A stretch of DNA of 5,183 bases from JASFEQ01 sp050122535 (GTDB lineage: Bacteria > Desulfobacterota > DSM-4660 > Desulfatiglandales > HGW-15): positions 1 to 5,183 of the forward strand of contig JASFIT010000348.1 of the NCBI GenBank assembly GCA_050122535.1, written 5' to 3'. Every line of letters starts with the position of its first letter. Within the stretch, counting starts at the first letter, position 1. Positions 1-5,183 of this stretch are shown one piece after another. Below the pieces are notes generated by a model. The model had not been told where the DNA came from, made no database searches, and saw only the letters and a list, made by a program, of their open reading frames with translations. Both the position numbers and the translations under genes were made by a program.

Positions 1-144
1 GGTGGTAAATGGAGGCGCCACCAGGACGTCCACACCATCCAGGTCTTGAATGCCCTCCCGTATGGATTTAACCAGGGAGGCGGCTTCCAGCAAGGTCAGG
101 TTCATTTTCCAGTTACCAGCAATTAAGGGTATGCGATCGGTCAT
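1..144 (-). CDS. tpiA: Triosephosphate isomerase (N-terminal 48 residues; 3' end outside window)
   Basis: Only the first 48 codons are in the window; the family is usually about 250 residues. The enzyme interconverts dihydroxyacetone phosphate and glyceraldehyde 3-phosphate, supplying the substrate of the upstream gap product. The start MTDRIPLIAGNWKMNLT holds the family motif AGNWKMN with Asn11 and Lys13, the substrate-binding residues at their standard numbers. It is followed by a helix (LEAASLVKSIREGI) and the second strand VDVLVAPPFTT, where APPFT is also typical. The catalytic His and Glu lie outside the window. The gene is on the same strand as gap but 269 bases away, so it may be transcribed from gap or from its own promoter. 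Confidence 0.95.
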   Translation of the reverse strand, partial: MTDRIPLIAGNWKMNLTLLEAASLVKSIREGIQDLDGVDVLVAPPFTT

Positions 145-149
145 GAGTA

Positions 150-155
150 ACCCCC
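150..155 (-). promoter_or_regulatory. Shine-Dalgarno variant of tpiA
   Basis: The minus strand reads GGGGGT five bases before the tpiA ATG, one base from GGAGGT; the changed base can still form a G-U pair with the 16S tail. It supports the ATG at 144 as the start. Confidence 0.5.
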
Positions 156-232
156 ATAGATGTTTGGAAATTTTCTATGTCTTCTGAAATTATTGAGATA
201 CGCAAGCACCTCAATGCCACCGAGTAGAAGCC

Positions 233-278
233 CAAATGCCAATACCCCAAGGCCAAATGAAATCCAAATGCTCAAATG
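233..278. repeat. Cluster of four CAAATG direct repeats
   Basis: CAAATG occurs on the plus strand at 233-238, 254-259, 265-270 and 273-278, three of them preceded by C (CCAAATG) and two followed by CC. Related forms flank it: CAATGCCA at 213-220 and, inverted, ATTTGG at 311-316. Start-to-start spacings are 21, 11 and 8 bases, so this is a degenerate cluster, not a strict tandem array. On the coding strand of the neighbouring genes it reads as CATTTGG/GGCATTTG. Spacing is too irregular and units too short for a CRISPR array. It may be decayed repeat DNA or a set of protein-binding sites; function unknown. Confidence 0.55.
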
Positions 279-413
279 CCAAAATTTTGGGTCTTGTCTC
301 TCTGGCAATGATTTGGACTCTGAGCTAGGGCACTTGGAATTTACATGACTTCCCAGAAAGCGAATCGCCGCTGTCGCTGGGGGCCATGCGGAAAGAACCC
401 AACAAAGGTAAAA

Positions 414-1412
414 TTAACTGCCTGCCATGTAGAGGGCCAAATCGATCATACGGCATGAATAGCCAAATTCGTTGTCATACCAGGATAAGACCTTGAGCAT
501 GTCCCCGATGACCATTGTGGAGAGGGCATCCACGGTGGAAGAGACCGAAGAGCCATTAAAGTCAATGGATACCAGAGGTTCTTCACAATAGGCGAGAATA
601 CCTTTCAAGTCCCCTTCGGCAGCCTCTTTCATGGCCCTGTTGACTTCATCCGCAGTGGCGGGCTTGCTGAGTTGGACAACCAGATCCACCACGGAGACGT
701 TGGGCGTGGGAACCCTGATGGCCATCCCATTCAATTTGCCAGCCAACTGGGGGAGGACCAGAGAGACGGCCTTGGCAGCACCTGTTGTGGTGGGGATCAT
801 GGACAGTGCAGCCGCCCGTGCCCTTCTGAGATCTTTGTGGGGAAAATCGAGAAGGCGTTGATCGCCCGTATAGGAATGCGTTGTGGTCATAAGTCCCTTT
901 TCAATGCCAAAGTTATCCAGCAAAACCTTACAGACCGGGGCAAGGCAATTGGTTGTACATGAGGCATTTGAGATAACGTGGTGTTTTTGTGGATTATATT
1001 CCTGCTGGTTTACACCCATCACAATGGTCGCGTCTGGATTCTTAGCGGGTGCGGAAATGATGACCTTCTTGGCCCCAGCGTCCAGATGGGCCGAGGCCGT
1101 CTCCCTATCCCTGAAAAGGCCTGTACATTCAAAGACAAATTCAGCACCCACGTCATTCCAAGGAATCCTTGAAGGATCCTTTTCTCGATAAATCTGCACC
1201 TCTTTGCCGTTAACAATGAGAGAATGGTCGGTGCCCGATAAATCTGCCTCCAGCTTGCCTTGGGAAGAATCATATTTCAGGAGGTGCGCCAAGGTTGAAG
1301 GATCGGTGAGATCATTTATGGCGACACAATCTATATCTTGATGGGAAAGTCCTGCCCTCAATACCATCCTTCCAATTCGCCCAAAACCGTTTATTGCCAC
1401 TTTCAGTGCCAT
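414..1412 (-). CDS. gap: Glyceraldehyde-3-phosphate dehydrogenase, type I
   Basis: This 332-residue enzyme makes 1,3-bisphosphoglycerate from glyceraldehyde 3-phosphate, NAD+ and phosphate in the cytoplasm, in glycolysis or backwards in gluconeogenesis. The Rossmann start is VAINGFGRIGRMVLRA (residues 5-20). The catalytic motif SNASCTTNCLAP places the nucleophile at Cys152, and THSYTGDQ places the base at His179. The phosphate-binding and subunit loop PHKDLRRARAAALSMIPT and the C-terminal WYDNEFGYS (311-319) are intact. AINDLTD (31-37), with Asp34 after the second strand, is the pattern of NAD-using enzymes. Length is normal for the family and no key residue is missing. It sits 57 bases after rimI with its own strong ribosome site. 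The next gene is tpiA; pgk, a frequent neighbour, is not between them. Three long open frames on the opposite strand are shadows of its codons. Confidence 0.98.
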   Translation of the reverse strand: MALKVAINGFGRIGRMVLRAGLSHQDIDCVAINDLTDPSTLAHLLKYDSSQGKLEADLSGTDHSLIVNGKEVQIYREKDPSRIPWNDVGAEFVFECTGLFRDRETASAHLDAGAKKVIISAPAKNPDATIVMGVNQQEYNPQKHHVISNASCTTNCLAPVCKVLLDNFGIEKGLMTTTHSYTGDQRLLDFPHKDLRRARAAALSMIPTTTGAAKAVSLVLPQLAGKLNGMAIRVPTPNVSVVDLVVQLSKPATADEVNRAMKEAAEGDLKGILAYCEEPLVSIDFNGSSVSSTVDALSTMVIGDMLKVLSWYDNEFGYSCRMIDLALYMAGS

Positions 1413-1419
1413 GTTCAGA

Positions 1420-1426
1420 CTCCTTT
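1420..1426 (-). promoter_or_regulatory. Shine-Dalgarno sequence of gap
   Basis: The minus strand reads AAAGGAG seven bases before the gap ATG, a near-ideal site that fixes the start. The 57 bases between rimI and gap also contain TATAAG, a possible -10 element, but nothing resembling a -35 at the right distance, so I do not call a separate gap promoter. Confidence 0.75.
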
Positions 1427-1469
1427 CTGCTTATAAATGGGAAGAAATTGAAATGGTAGAATAGATTTC

Positions 1470-1952
1470 TTAATTTGAGATCGCGCGGTAAGGATCTTTT
1501 TTTGAGAGGTTCAGGCTCATTACAATAGCATCCTCATGGGTATCCGGGTAATATCCTGGCCTTCGGTAGGCCTCTTTAAAGCCCAATCTCTCGTACAGCC
1601 CCTTGGCGACCACGTTGGATGGCCTGACCTCCAGCCAAATTTGTCGCATCCCTTTAGAGATACCCGTCTCAACCATCTCTTTCAAGAGGTACTGTCCGAG
1701 GCCTTTGCCCCTGTCATGAGGGTGAACGGCCACGCTCATAAGCTGGATTTCGCTGTCAAACATCCAGAAACAGATATAGCCGGAAGTCACCTTACCCATT
1801 ATTACCGCCCATAAATGGGAAATGGGGTTTTCTATTTCAGACCTTAGGGCGTGAACACTCCAAGGCGCTGGAAAAGAGAGCTCTTCTATCTCAAGGATTT
1901 CTTGCAAAAAAGGTTGGAAATTTTCTTTTGTGATCGTTACAAGAGAGGTCAT
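1470..1952 (-). CDS. rimI: Ribosomal protein S18-alanine N-acetyltransferase RimI (GNAT family)
   Basis: This 160-residue GNAT protein uses acetyl-CoA to acetylate protein N-termini, classically that of ribosomal protein S18. Motif A, which binds the acetyl-CoA pyrophosphate, is MSVAVHPHDRGKGLGQYLL, with RGKGLG at 81-86. IWLEVRPSN (105-113) carries the Glu equivalent to the catalytic Glu of E. coli RimI, and LYERLGF (119-125) carries the Tyr. The end RRPGYYPDTHEDAIVMSL closely follows the E. coli RimI C-terminus, which separates it from general GNATs. Its ATG overlaps the TGA of the EIIA gene (ATGA), and a GGAG lies five bases upstream at 1958-1961, so coupled translation is likely. The neighbour is unusual: rimI is often beside tsaB or tsaD, which are not here. 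The true substrate is inferred from the family. Confidence 0.92.
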   Translation of the reverse strand: MTSLVTITKENFQPFLQEILEIEELSFPAPWSVHALRSEIENPISHLWAVIMGKVTSGYICFWMFDSEIQLMSVAVHPHDRGKGLGQYLLKEMVETGISKGMRQIWLEVRPSNVVAKGLYERLGFKEAYRRPGYYPDTHEDAIVMSLNLSKKDPYRAISN

Positions 1953-2350
1953 TCCGACTCCAGGAGCTTGCTCGCCAAAGAAATGCTCGTTTTACCCGCC
2001 TCTTGTGCCATTTCGGCCAGTTTGCTCAGGTCCAGTTCTGGTCGATTCTGAGCGATAGCTATGACCATGGGCAGATTCACGCCGGTCAAGACCTCGACCA
2101 TCTCTTCCTTGAGGAATGAGAGGCTTATATTGGATGGGGTCCCCCCCAGCATATCCGTTAGGATAAGAACGCCTTCGCCCGTATCTAGGACGGAGACCTT
2201 CTCCTCGATCATTTTGCGGATTTGTTCACTATCGGCTGTTTGGGTAATGGAGACGGCATCTGCCGCATCCAGACGGCCAACGATAAATTCAGCCGCATTG
2301 AGGAATTCTCTTCCCAAGTCACTGTGGGTAACAATGAGTAAACCTATCAT
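1949..2350 (-). CDS. PTS system mannose-family EIIA component, single-domain
   Basis: This 133-residue protein is a single EIIA domain of the mannose/fructose PTS family, a cytoplasmic phosphocarrier that accepts phosphate on a histidine. The start MIGLLIVTHSDLG has His9 in the place of the active histidine of ManX. LTDMLGGTPSN (about residues 65-75) and LTGVNLPM (88-95) are the other family signatures. No IIB domain is fused, and no IIB, IIC or IID gene is in the window, so the partner is either further away or the protein acts in regulation, as proposed for similar EIIA genes next to rpoN/ptsN. DhaM-type proteins share this fold, but no dihydroxyacetone kinase genes are nearby. The ATG at 2350 gives the expected N-terminus but has only a weak GAG seven bases upstream. 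Its stop overlaps the rimI start by four bases. Confidence 0.92.
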   Translation of the reverse strand: MIGLLIVTHSDLGREFLNAAEFIVGRLDAADAVSITQTADSEQIRKMIEEKVSVLDTGEGVLILTDMLGGTPSNISLSFLKEEMVEVLTGVNLPMVIAIAQNRPELDLSKLAEMAQEAGKTSISLASKLLESE

Positions 2351-2412
2351 AATACGTCTCGAGAAATGCAGGGTTCTCCTAAATCAGGTGATGATAAAAG
2401 TAGGCTAAAGAT

Positions 2413-2874
2413 TCAAAACTCCTCGTCGTTTTGTATGATTGTCTTATAGAGTTCTTTGCTGGAGGGAGCTTGCATCAGCACATTTCGAAAGGAGCTATTC
2501 TTGAGGATTTTTGCGATCTTCGCCAGTGCTTTCAAGTGGATGCTGGCGGAATTCTCGGGTGCTACCAACAGAAAGAATAGGAATGCAGGCTGTCCATCCA
2601 TGGAATCGAAGTCGAGCCCTTGCAGACTCCTGCCAAATGATATGACCGGGTGCTTAAGTCCCCGAAATTTTCCATGGGGTATGGCTATACCATCGCCGAT
2701 CCCAGTGCTTCCAAGCCTTTCTCGCTCCAACAGAACTTTGACCAATGAACCCTTGTCCAGAGATGGATCATGGCTGACTATGACATCCACCAGTTCTTCC
2801 AGCACCCCCTTTTTGTCTTTGGCCCTCAAGTCAGGAATAATGTTATCTGGATTAAGTATTTCTGAGAGTTTCAT
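2413..2874 (-). CDS. ptsN: PTS IIA-like nitrogen regulatory protein PtsN (EIIA-Ntr)
   Basis: This is the EIIA of the nitrogen-type phosphotransferase system, which takes phosphate from the NPr carrier protein and acts as a regulator, not in sugar uptake. The phosphorylated histidine is in GIGDGIAIPHGKF (His67 from the ATG), and the preceding RERLGSTGIG is the family signature. GQPAFLFFLLVAPENSASIHLKALAKIAKIL is split by nothing and forms the remaining fold core. I chose the ATG at 2874 (MKLSEILNPDNII, 153 residues) because family members start this way. An in-frame GTG at 2883 would add MKV but has no Shine-Dalgarno; a GAAGG sits very close before the ATG, so the start is not settled by ribosome sites. 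It follows hpf by 33 bases. The usual downstream partner rapZ is missing. EI-Ntr and NPr genes are not in the window. Confidence 0.95.
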   Translation of the reverse strand: MKLSEILNPDNIIPDLRAKDKKGVLEELVDVIVSHDPSLDKGSLVKVLLERERLGSTGIGDGIAIPHGKFRGLKHPVISFGRSLQGLDFDSMDGQPAFLFFLLVAPENSASIHLKALAKIAKILKNSSFRNVLMQAPSSKELYKTIIQNDEEF

Positions 2875-2907
2875 TACCTTCACACCAAAAATGAGCGCTC
2901 CAGTGGC

Positions 2908-3447
2908 TCAACTAGAAGGTTCGATAAGTCCCAAATTGCCGTCTTTGCGTTTGTAGATGACGTTGATCTCTTCGGATCTGGAGTTTCTGAAAACGATGAA
3001 GTCCTGTTGAGAAGTGGAAAGTTGCATGGCTGCCTCTTCTGGGTCCATGGGTTTAGCGAGCATCTTTTCTACCTCTATGCTAGGCCCTTCTATGCCGAAG
3101 GCAACATCCTCTTCGGTCTCTTCTGCGGCAAGGGTCTCTTCACCCTTCCTATTCTCTGTCCTCCTATTTCTTATTTTTGAGAGGTATTTCTTTACCTGTT
3201 TTTCAAGTTTATCCATGACCTGGTCAATGGCAGAGTACATGTCATCCGTTTCCTCTATTCCTTTAATCCAGGTTCCATTGACGCTAAGGGTGACATCCGC
3301 TATATGTCTAAATTTTTCCACTGATAGTACCACGTGGGCTTCAAGGGGAAAATCCAAGTATCTTTTGATCTTTGATACCTTTTCCTCTGCATAGGTTTTT
3401 AGACTTTCCGTGGGTTGCATGTGTCTGAATGTGACAGAAATGTCCAT
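2908..3447 (-). CDS. hpf: Ribosome hibernation promoting factor, long form (HPF/RaiA family)
   Basis: The 179-residue length and two-domain layout match long-form HPF, a cytoplasmic protein that binds the 30S decoding region and joins 70S ribosomes into inactive 100S dimers during slow growth. The S30AE domain covers residues 1-97, starting MDISVTFRHMQPTESLKTYA, with a basic helix LEKQVKKYLSKIRNRR. A charged, Glu-rich linker covers about 98-124. The C-terminal dimerisation domain covers about 125-177, with VEKMLAKPMDPEEAAMQL and the strands DFIVFRNS and INVIYKRKDGNLGLIEP. The C-terminal domain separates it from the short HPF/YfiA forms of Gammaproteobacteria. It lies 66 bases after rpoN, its usual neighbour, and has a strong Shine-Dalgarno. 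A sigma-54-like site just upstream would, if real, put it under control of the preceding gene's product. No defects are visible. Confidence 0.96.
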   Translation of the reverse strand: MDISVTFRHMQPTESLKTYAEEKVSKIKRYLDFPLEAHVVLSVEKFRHIADVTLSVNGTWIKGIEETDDMYSAIDQVMDKLEKQVKKYLSKIRNRRTENRKGEETLAAEETEEDVAFGIEGPSIEVEKMLAKPMDPEEAAMQLSTSQQDFIVFRNSRSEEINVIYKRKDGNLGLIEPSS

Positions 3448-3452
3448 CCCTT

Positions 3453-3461
3453 CACCTCCTT
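3453..3461 (-). promoter_or_regulatory. Strong Shine-Dalgarno sequence of hpf
   Basis: The minus strand reads AAGGAGGTG, nearly a perfect complement to the 16S 3' end, five bases before the hpf ATG (seven from the AGGAGG core). It is the strongest ribosome site in the window and fixes the hpf start. It suggests hpf is made in larger amounts than its neighbours rpoN and ptsN, which fits a protein that must match ribosome numbers. Confidence 0.85.
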
Positions 3462-3477
3462 AGAAAAAAGGGTCACT

Positions 3478-3493
3478 AGCAAAATAAGTACAA
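3478..3493 (-). promoter_or_regulatory. Candidate sigma-54-like (-24/-12) promoter before hpf
   Basis: On the minus strand the 16 bases read TTGTACTTATTTTGCT. Against the sigma-54 consensus TGGCAC(N5)TTGCW the whole -12 block TTGCT matches, as do the first T, the -24 G and the AC of the -24 block; the other G of the -24 GG is T and the following C is T. The 11-base step from the -24 G to the G of the -12 GC is right. A start about 12 bases downstream would give a leader of about 20 bases containing the hpf Shine-Dalgarno. The site is AT-rich and imperfect, so chance is possible. An overlapping sigma-70 reading (TTGACT at 3496-3501, 17-base spacer, TAGTGA) has a good -35 but a poor -10. Confidence 0.3.
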
Positions 3494-3513
3494 AAAGTCA
3501 AAATTACAAGAAA

Positions 3514-4947
3514 TCAATAGGGCTCTTTCCGCTTCCGGGAAGGCAGAATACTCATAGTCTCGCGGTACTTGGCCACCGTCCGGCGGGCTATGTTTATGTT
3601 AAGGTTTCTGAGTAGGTCAGCAACCTCCTGGTCGCTGTAGGGTTTGGCTTTGTTCTCAGATTTTATGATATTCCTAATATGTTCCTTGACACTTTCTGAG
3701 GCTATGGACTCTCCGTCCAAGCTATTGATGGCACTGTTGAAGAAATACTTGAGTTCGAAGACGCCTTGAGGCGTATGGACATATTTGTTAGTGGTCACCC
3801 TGCTGATGGTTGACTCATGCATCTGTATGTCCTCGGCCACATCACGGAGGACGAGAGGTTTTAGATGGGCTGTCCCTCTATCAAAAAAATCCCTTTGAAA
3901 ACGGACGATGCTTTCTGTCACCCGATATATGGTCCTTTGACGCTGGTGAATGCTTTTGATCAGCCAGGCTGCTGATTTGAGTTTTTCCTGTATATATTGT
4001 CTGTCCCGTTCTGACAGGGAATCGCGTCTAGACAAAATTTGCCGATAGTACTGACTGATTCTCAACTTGGGCAGCCCATCTTCATTGAGGTCTATCACAT
4101 AATCGTCTCCAACCCTGAAGACATAGATATCAGGGCTAATGTAAATAGTCTCTTCATCATGGTAGCTGCGGCCAGGCTTTGGTTCGAAACTGGTAATGAC
4201 GGAGACAGCCGATTTGACCTCTTGGACCGAGATTGAAAGAGACTTTGCGATCTGATCGTACTTCTTATTCTCGAGCTTATCCATGTGCTCCAAAAGAATT
4301 TCTTCAATGACGGTGCCTTGTAGATTTCGAAAACGGGCCTGGATAAGCAAACATTCCTTTAAGTCCCTAGCCGCGACGCCGACAGGGTCAAACTTCTGTA
4401 CGAAGCTCAGAGACTCTATCACTTGCTCTTGGGTAAATCCTGTGGATTCGGATATCTCTTCAACAGAGGTCTTCAGGTATCCGTTGCCATCCAAATTACC
4501 GATAATATGTCTGCCAATCTCTTTTTTCACATCATTGAGATTGCTCACGTTGAGTTGCCACGTGAGATGTGTGTAGAGGTTGGTTTTACTGGGTGTGAAG
4601 CTTTCAAAAGGCGGGACTTCTTTCACCTCATGGGCTGACTCCCTCCAACCTGTGCTATAATCGGAAAAGTAGGATTCCCAATCCACATCCTGCCTCAAAT
4701 CCTCCTTAACGGTCACTTCCGTGGCACGCTGCTCTGGTTTACCTGTCGCGCCGTCAAAGCCCTTATCTTCATCAAACTCGTCTTGGGGTTGTGCCTCCAC
4801 CAAAACGGGATTTGTGTCCATTTCCTGCCTGATGGTTTCAACGAGTTCCAGCCTTGATTGTTGGAGCAGTTTGATGGCCTGCTGCAGCTGCGGTGTCATG
4901 ATGAGCTGCTGATGAAGGCTAAGCGACTGTCTAAGTTGTATGGCCAT
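3514..4947 (-). CDS. rpoN: RNA polymerase sigma-54 factor RpoN
   Basis: This 477-residue protein is a full-length sigma-54, the alternative sigma factor that recognises -24/-12 promoters and needs AAA+ activators. Region I is at residues 1-50, Gln/Leu-rich (LSLHQQLIMTPQLQQAIKLL), and is the part contacted by activators. An acidic linker (region II) covers about 50-115. The core-binding domain covers about 115-310 and includes FDPVGVAARDLKECL (186-200) and EPKPGRSY (255-262). A helix-turn-helix lies near 366-389 (VLRDVAEDIQMHESTISRV). The RpoN box ARRTVAKYRE is intact at 454-463, so -24 recognition should work. The ATG at 4947 gives the standard N-terminus. Its ribosome site is poor: AGGA sits only two bases before the ATG, which may mean modest translation or coupling to lptB. 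All domains look intact; no frameshift is seen. Identification is secure. Confidence 0.98.
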   Translation of the reverse strand: MAIQLRQSLSLHQQLIMTPQLQQAIKLLQQSRLELVETIRQEMDTNPVLVEAQPQDEFDEDKGFDGATGKPEQRATEVTVKEDLRQDVDWESYFSDYSTGWRESAHEVKEVPPFESFTPSKTNLYTHLTWQLNVSNLNDVKKEIGRHIIGNLDGNGYLKTSVEEISESTGFTQEQVIESLSFVQKFDPVGVAARDLKECLLIQARFRNLQGTVIEEILLEHMDKLENKKYDQIAKSLSISVQEVKSAVSVITSFEPKPGRSYHDEETIYISPDIYVFRVGDDYVIDLNEDGLPKLRISQYYRQILSRRDSLSERDRQYIQEKLKSAAWLIKSIHQRQRTIYRVTESIVRFQRDFFDRGTAHLKPLVLRDVAEDIQMHESTISRVTTNKYVHTPQGVFELKYFFNSAINSLDGESIASESVKEHIRNIIKSENKAKPYSDQEVADLLRNLNINIARRTVAKYRETMSILPSRKRKEPY

Positions 4948-4980
4948 AGTCCTATACGGATGTGGTTTAGGATTTAGAAA

Positions 4981-5183
4981 TTACAGCGTGAAATCGTCTC
5001 CTAGATAACAGCTTCGGGCTACATCACTACATACAATCTCGTCCGGGGTACCAGACTCAATGATTTTCCCTTGGTCGATACAGTAAGCCGAATCACACAC
5101 ATCCAACGTTTCCCTGACATTGTGATCGGATATAATAATGCCAATGCCTCTGTCTTTCAACTGTCTGATGATCTCTTTGATAT
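4981..5183 (-). CDS. lptB: LptB, LPS export ABC transporter ATPase (C-terminal 66 residues; 5' end outside window)
   Basis: The visible part is the last 66 codons plus a TAA stop; the rest lies beyond the right edge, and family members are usually about 240 residues. LptB is the cytoplasmic ATPase of the LptB2FGC complex, which extracts lipopolysaccharide from the inner membrane and drives it across the periplasm. The visible segment carries the ABC switch-histidine region as SDHNVRETLDVCD (visible residues 18-30), a signature typical of LptB. It is followed by the usual strand-turn YCIDQGKIIESGTPDEI and the ending YLGDDFTL, close to the LptB C-terminus. The Walker A, Q-loop and signature motifs are not visible. 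The stop lies 33 bases before rpoN on the same strand, the classical lptB-rpoN arrangement, so cotranscription is likely. A different ABC ATPase is unlikely given the DHNVRET motif and the neighbour. Confidence 0.95.
   Translation of the reverse strand, partial: IKEIIRQLKDRGIGIIISDHNVRETLDVCDSAYCIDQGKIIESGTPDEIVCSDVARSCYLGDDFTL

Larger units (their letters stand above)
145..413. other. 269-base intergenic region between gap and tpiA, with repeats and small inverted repeats
   Basis: No credible gene lies here. The region holds, from right to left, an interrupted inverted repeat (CCCAG at 352-356 with CTGGG at 377-381, plus CGA at 361-363 with TCG at 374-376, a four-base bulge between the stems), a 12-base perfect palindrome CCAAAATTTTGG at 279-290, a cluster of CAAATG motifs at 233-278, and a six-base-pair inverted repeat ATTGAG/CTCAAT at 192-215. 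None is followed by a T-run on either strand, so none is a convincing intrinsic terminator of gap. A plus-strand open frame (160-348) crosses the repeats, lacks a ribosome site and has no recognisable content. No convincing tpiA promoter was found. Confidence 0.7.

Noticed and set aside
233..278. CRISPR-like array
   Set aside because: The repeated unit is only six or seven bases with irregular 2-15 base spacers; no cas gene is present.
160..348. Plus-strand 62-codon open frame in the gap-tpiA spacer
   Set aside because: It has no Shine-Dalgarno, crosses the CAAATG repeats, runs against all neighbours and has a low-complexity, unrecognisable product.
352..381. Possible gap terminator (CCCAG/CTGGG with inner CGA/TCG)
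   Set aside because: The stem is interrupted by a four-base bulge, has a ten-base loop and lacks a T-run on either strand.
631..1191. Several overlapping plus-strand open frames (64-102 codons) within gap
   Set aside because: They are antisense shadows of a fully intact gap coding sequence, in different frames and without ribosome sites.
1413..1469. Possible separate sigma-70 promoter for gap (TATAAG)
   Set aside because: The hexamer 17 bases upstream has almost no match to TTGACA, so a promoter cannot be supported.
2887..2910. Possible terminator between hpf and ptsN: TGAGC/GCTCA stem with a nine-base loop followed by TTTTT on the minus strand
   Set aside because: The stem has only five pairs and includes the hpf stop codon; it is too weak to call, although partial attenuation cannot be excluded.
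2456..2956. Plus-strand 166-codon open frame opposite ptsN and the end of hpf
   Set aside because: It is long but covers two well-identified genes in antisense, and its product has no recognisable domain.
3014..3394. Plus-strand 126-codon open frame opposite hpf with Ser/Phe/Leu-rich stretches that resemble membrane segments
   Set aside because: The hydrophobic look is what antisense reading of a Glu/Lys-rich gene produces; there is no ribosome site and hpf is certain.

Overview
The window is one long run of minus-strand genes, read from the right edge to the left. It carries the conserved 'rpoN neighbourhood' of diderm bacteria followed by a glycolytic gene pair. In transcription order the genes are: lptB (3' end only), rpoN, hpf (long form), ptsN, a mannose-family PTS EIIA gene, rimI, gap and tpiA (5' end only). 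No gene on the plus strand can be supported. The lptB-rpoN-hpf-ptsN order occurs widely in Proteobacteria. A free-standing EIIA-Man just downstream, together with a long-form HPF, points to a deltaproteobacterial (Desulfobacterota-type) organism. That assignment is inference from gene order and protein style; there is no rRNA or other marker in the window.

Right part (about 2410-5183): LptB is the ATPase of the lipopolysaccharide transport complex, so the host has an LPS-type outer membrane. RpoN is sigma-54. HPF dimerises and silences ribosomes in slow growth. PtsN is the EIIA of the nitrogen-type regulatory PTS. Gaps between these genes are 33, 66 and 33 bases, which fits one transcript. 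The 66-base rpoN-hpf gap holds a strong Shine-Dalgarno sequence and an imperfect sigma-54-like promoter.

Middle (1470-2350): the EIIA-Man gene and rimI overlap by four bases (ATGA) and are probably translationally coupled. rapZ, which commonly sits between ptsN and the downstream PTS genes, is absent; only 62 bases separate ptsN from the EIIA gene.

Left part (1-1412): gap has its own strong ribosome binding site and an intact active site. It is followed by 269 bases without a credible gene, and then by the start of tpiA. pgk, often found between gap and tpiA, is absent. The 269-base gap contains a cluster of CAAATG repeats, a 12-base palindrome and two imperfect hairpins, and is the least explained part of the window.

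Overall this is mostly ordinary housekeeping DNA. I see no mobile element, CRISPR array, RNA gene or clearly new system. The points worth a second look are the two missing canonical genes (rapZ and pgk), the repeat-bearing gap, the possible sigma-54 site before hpf, and the coupling of a PTS component to rimI.
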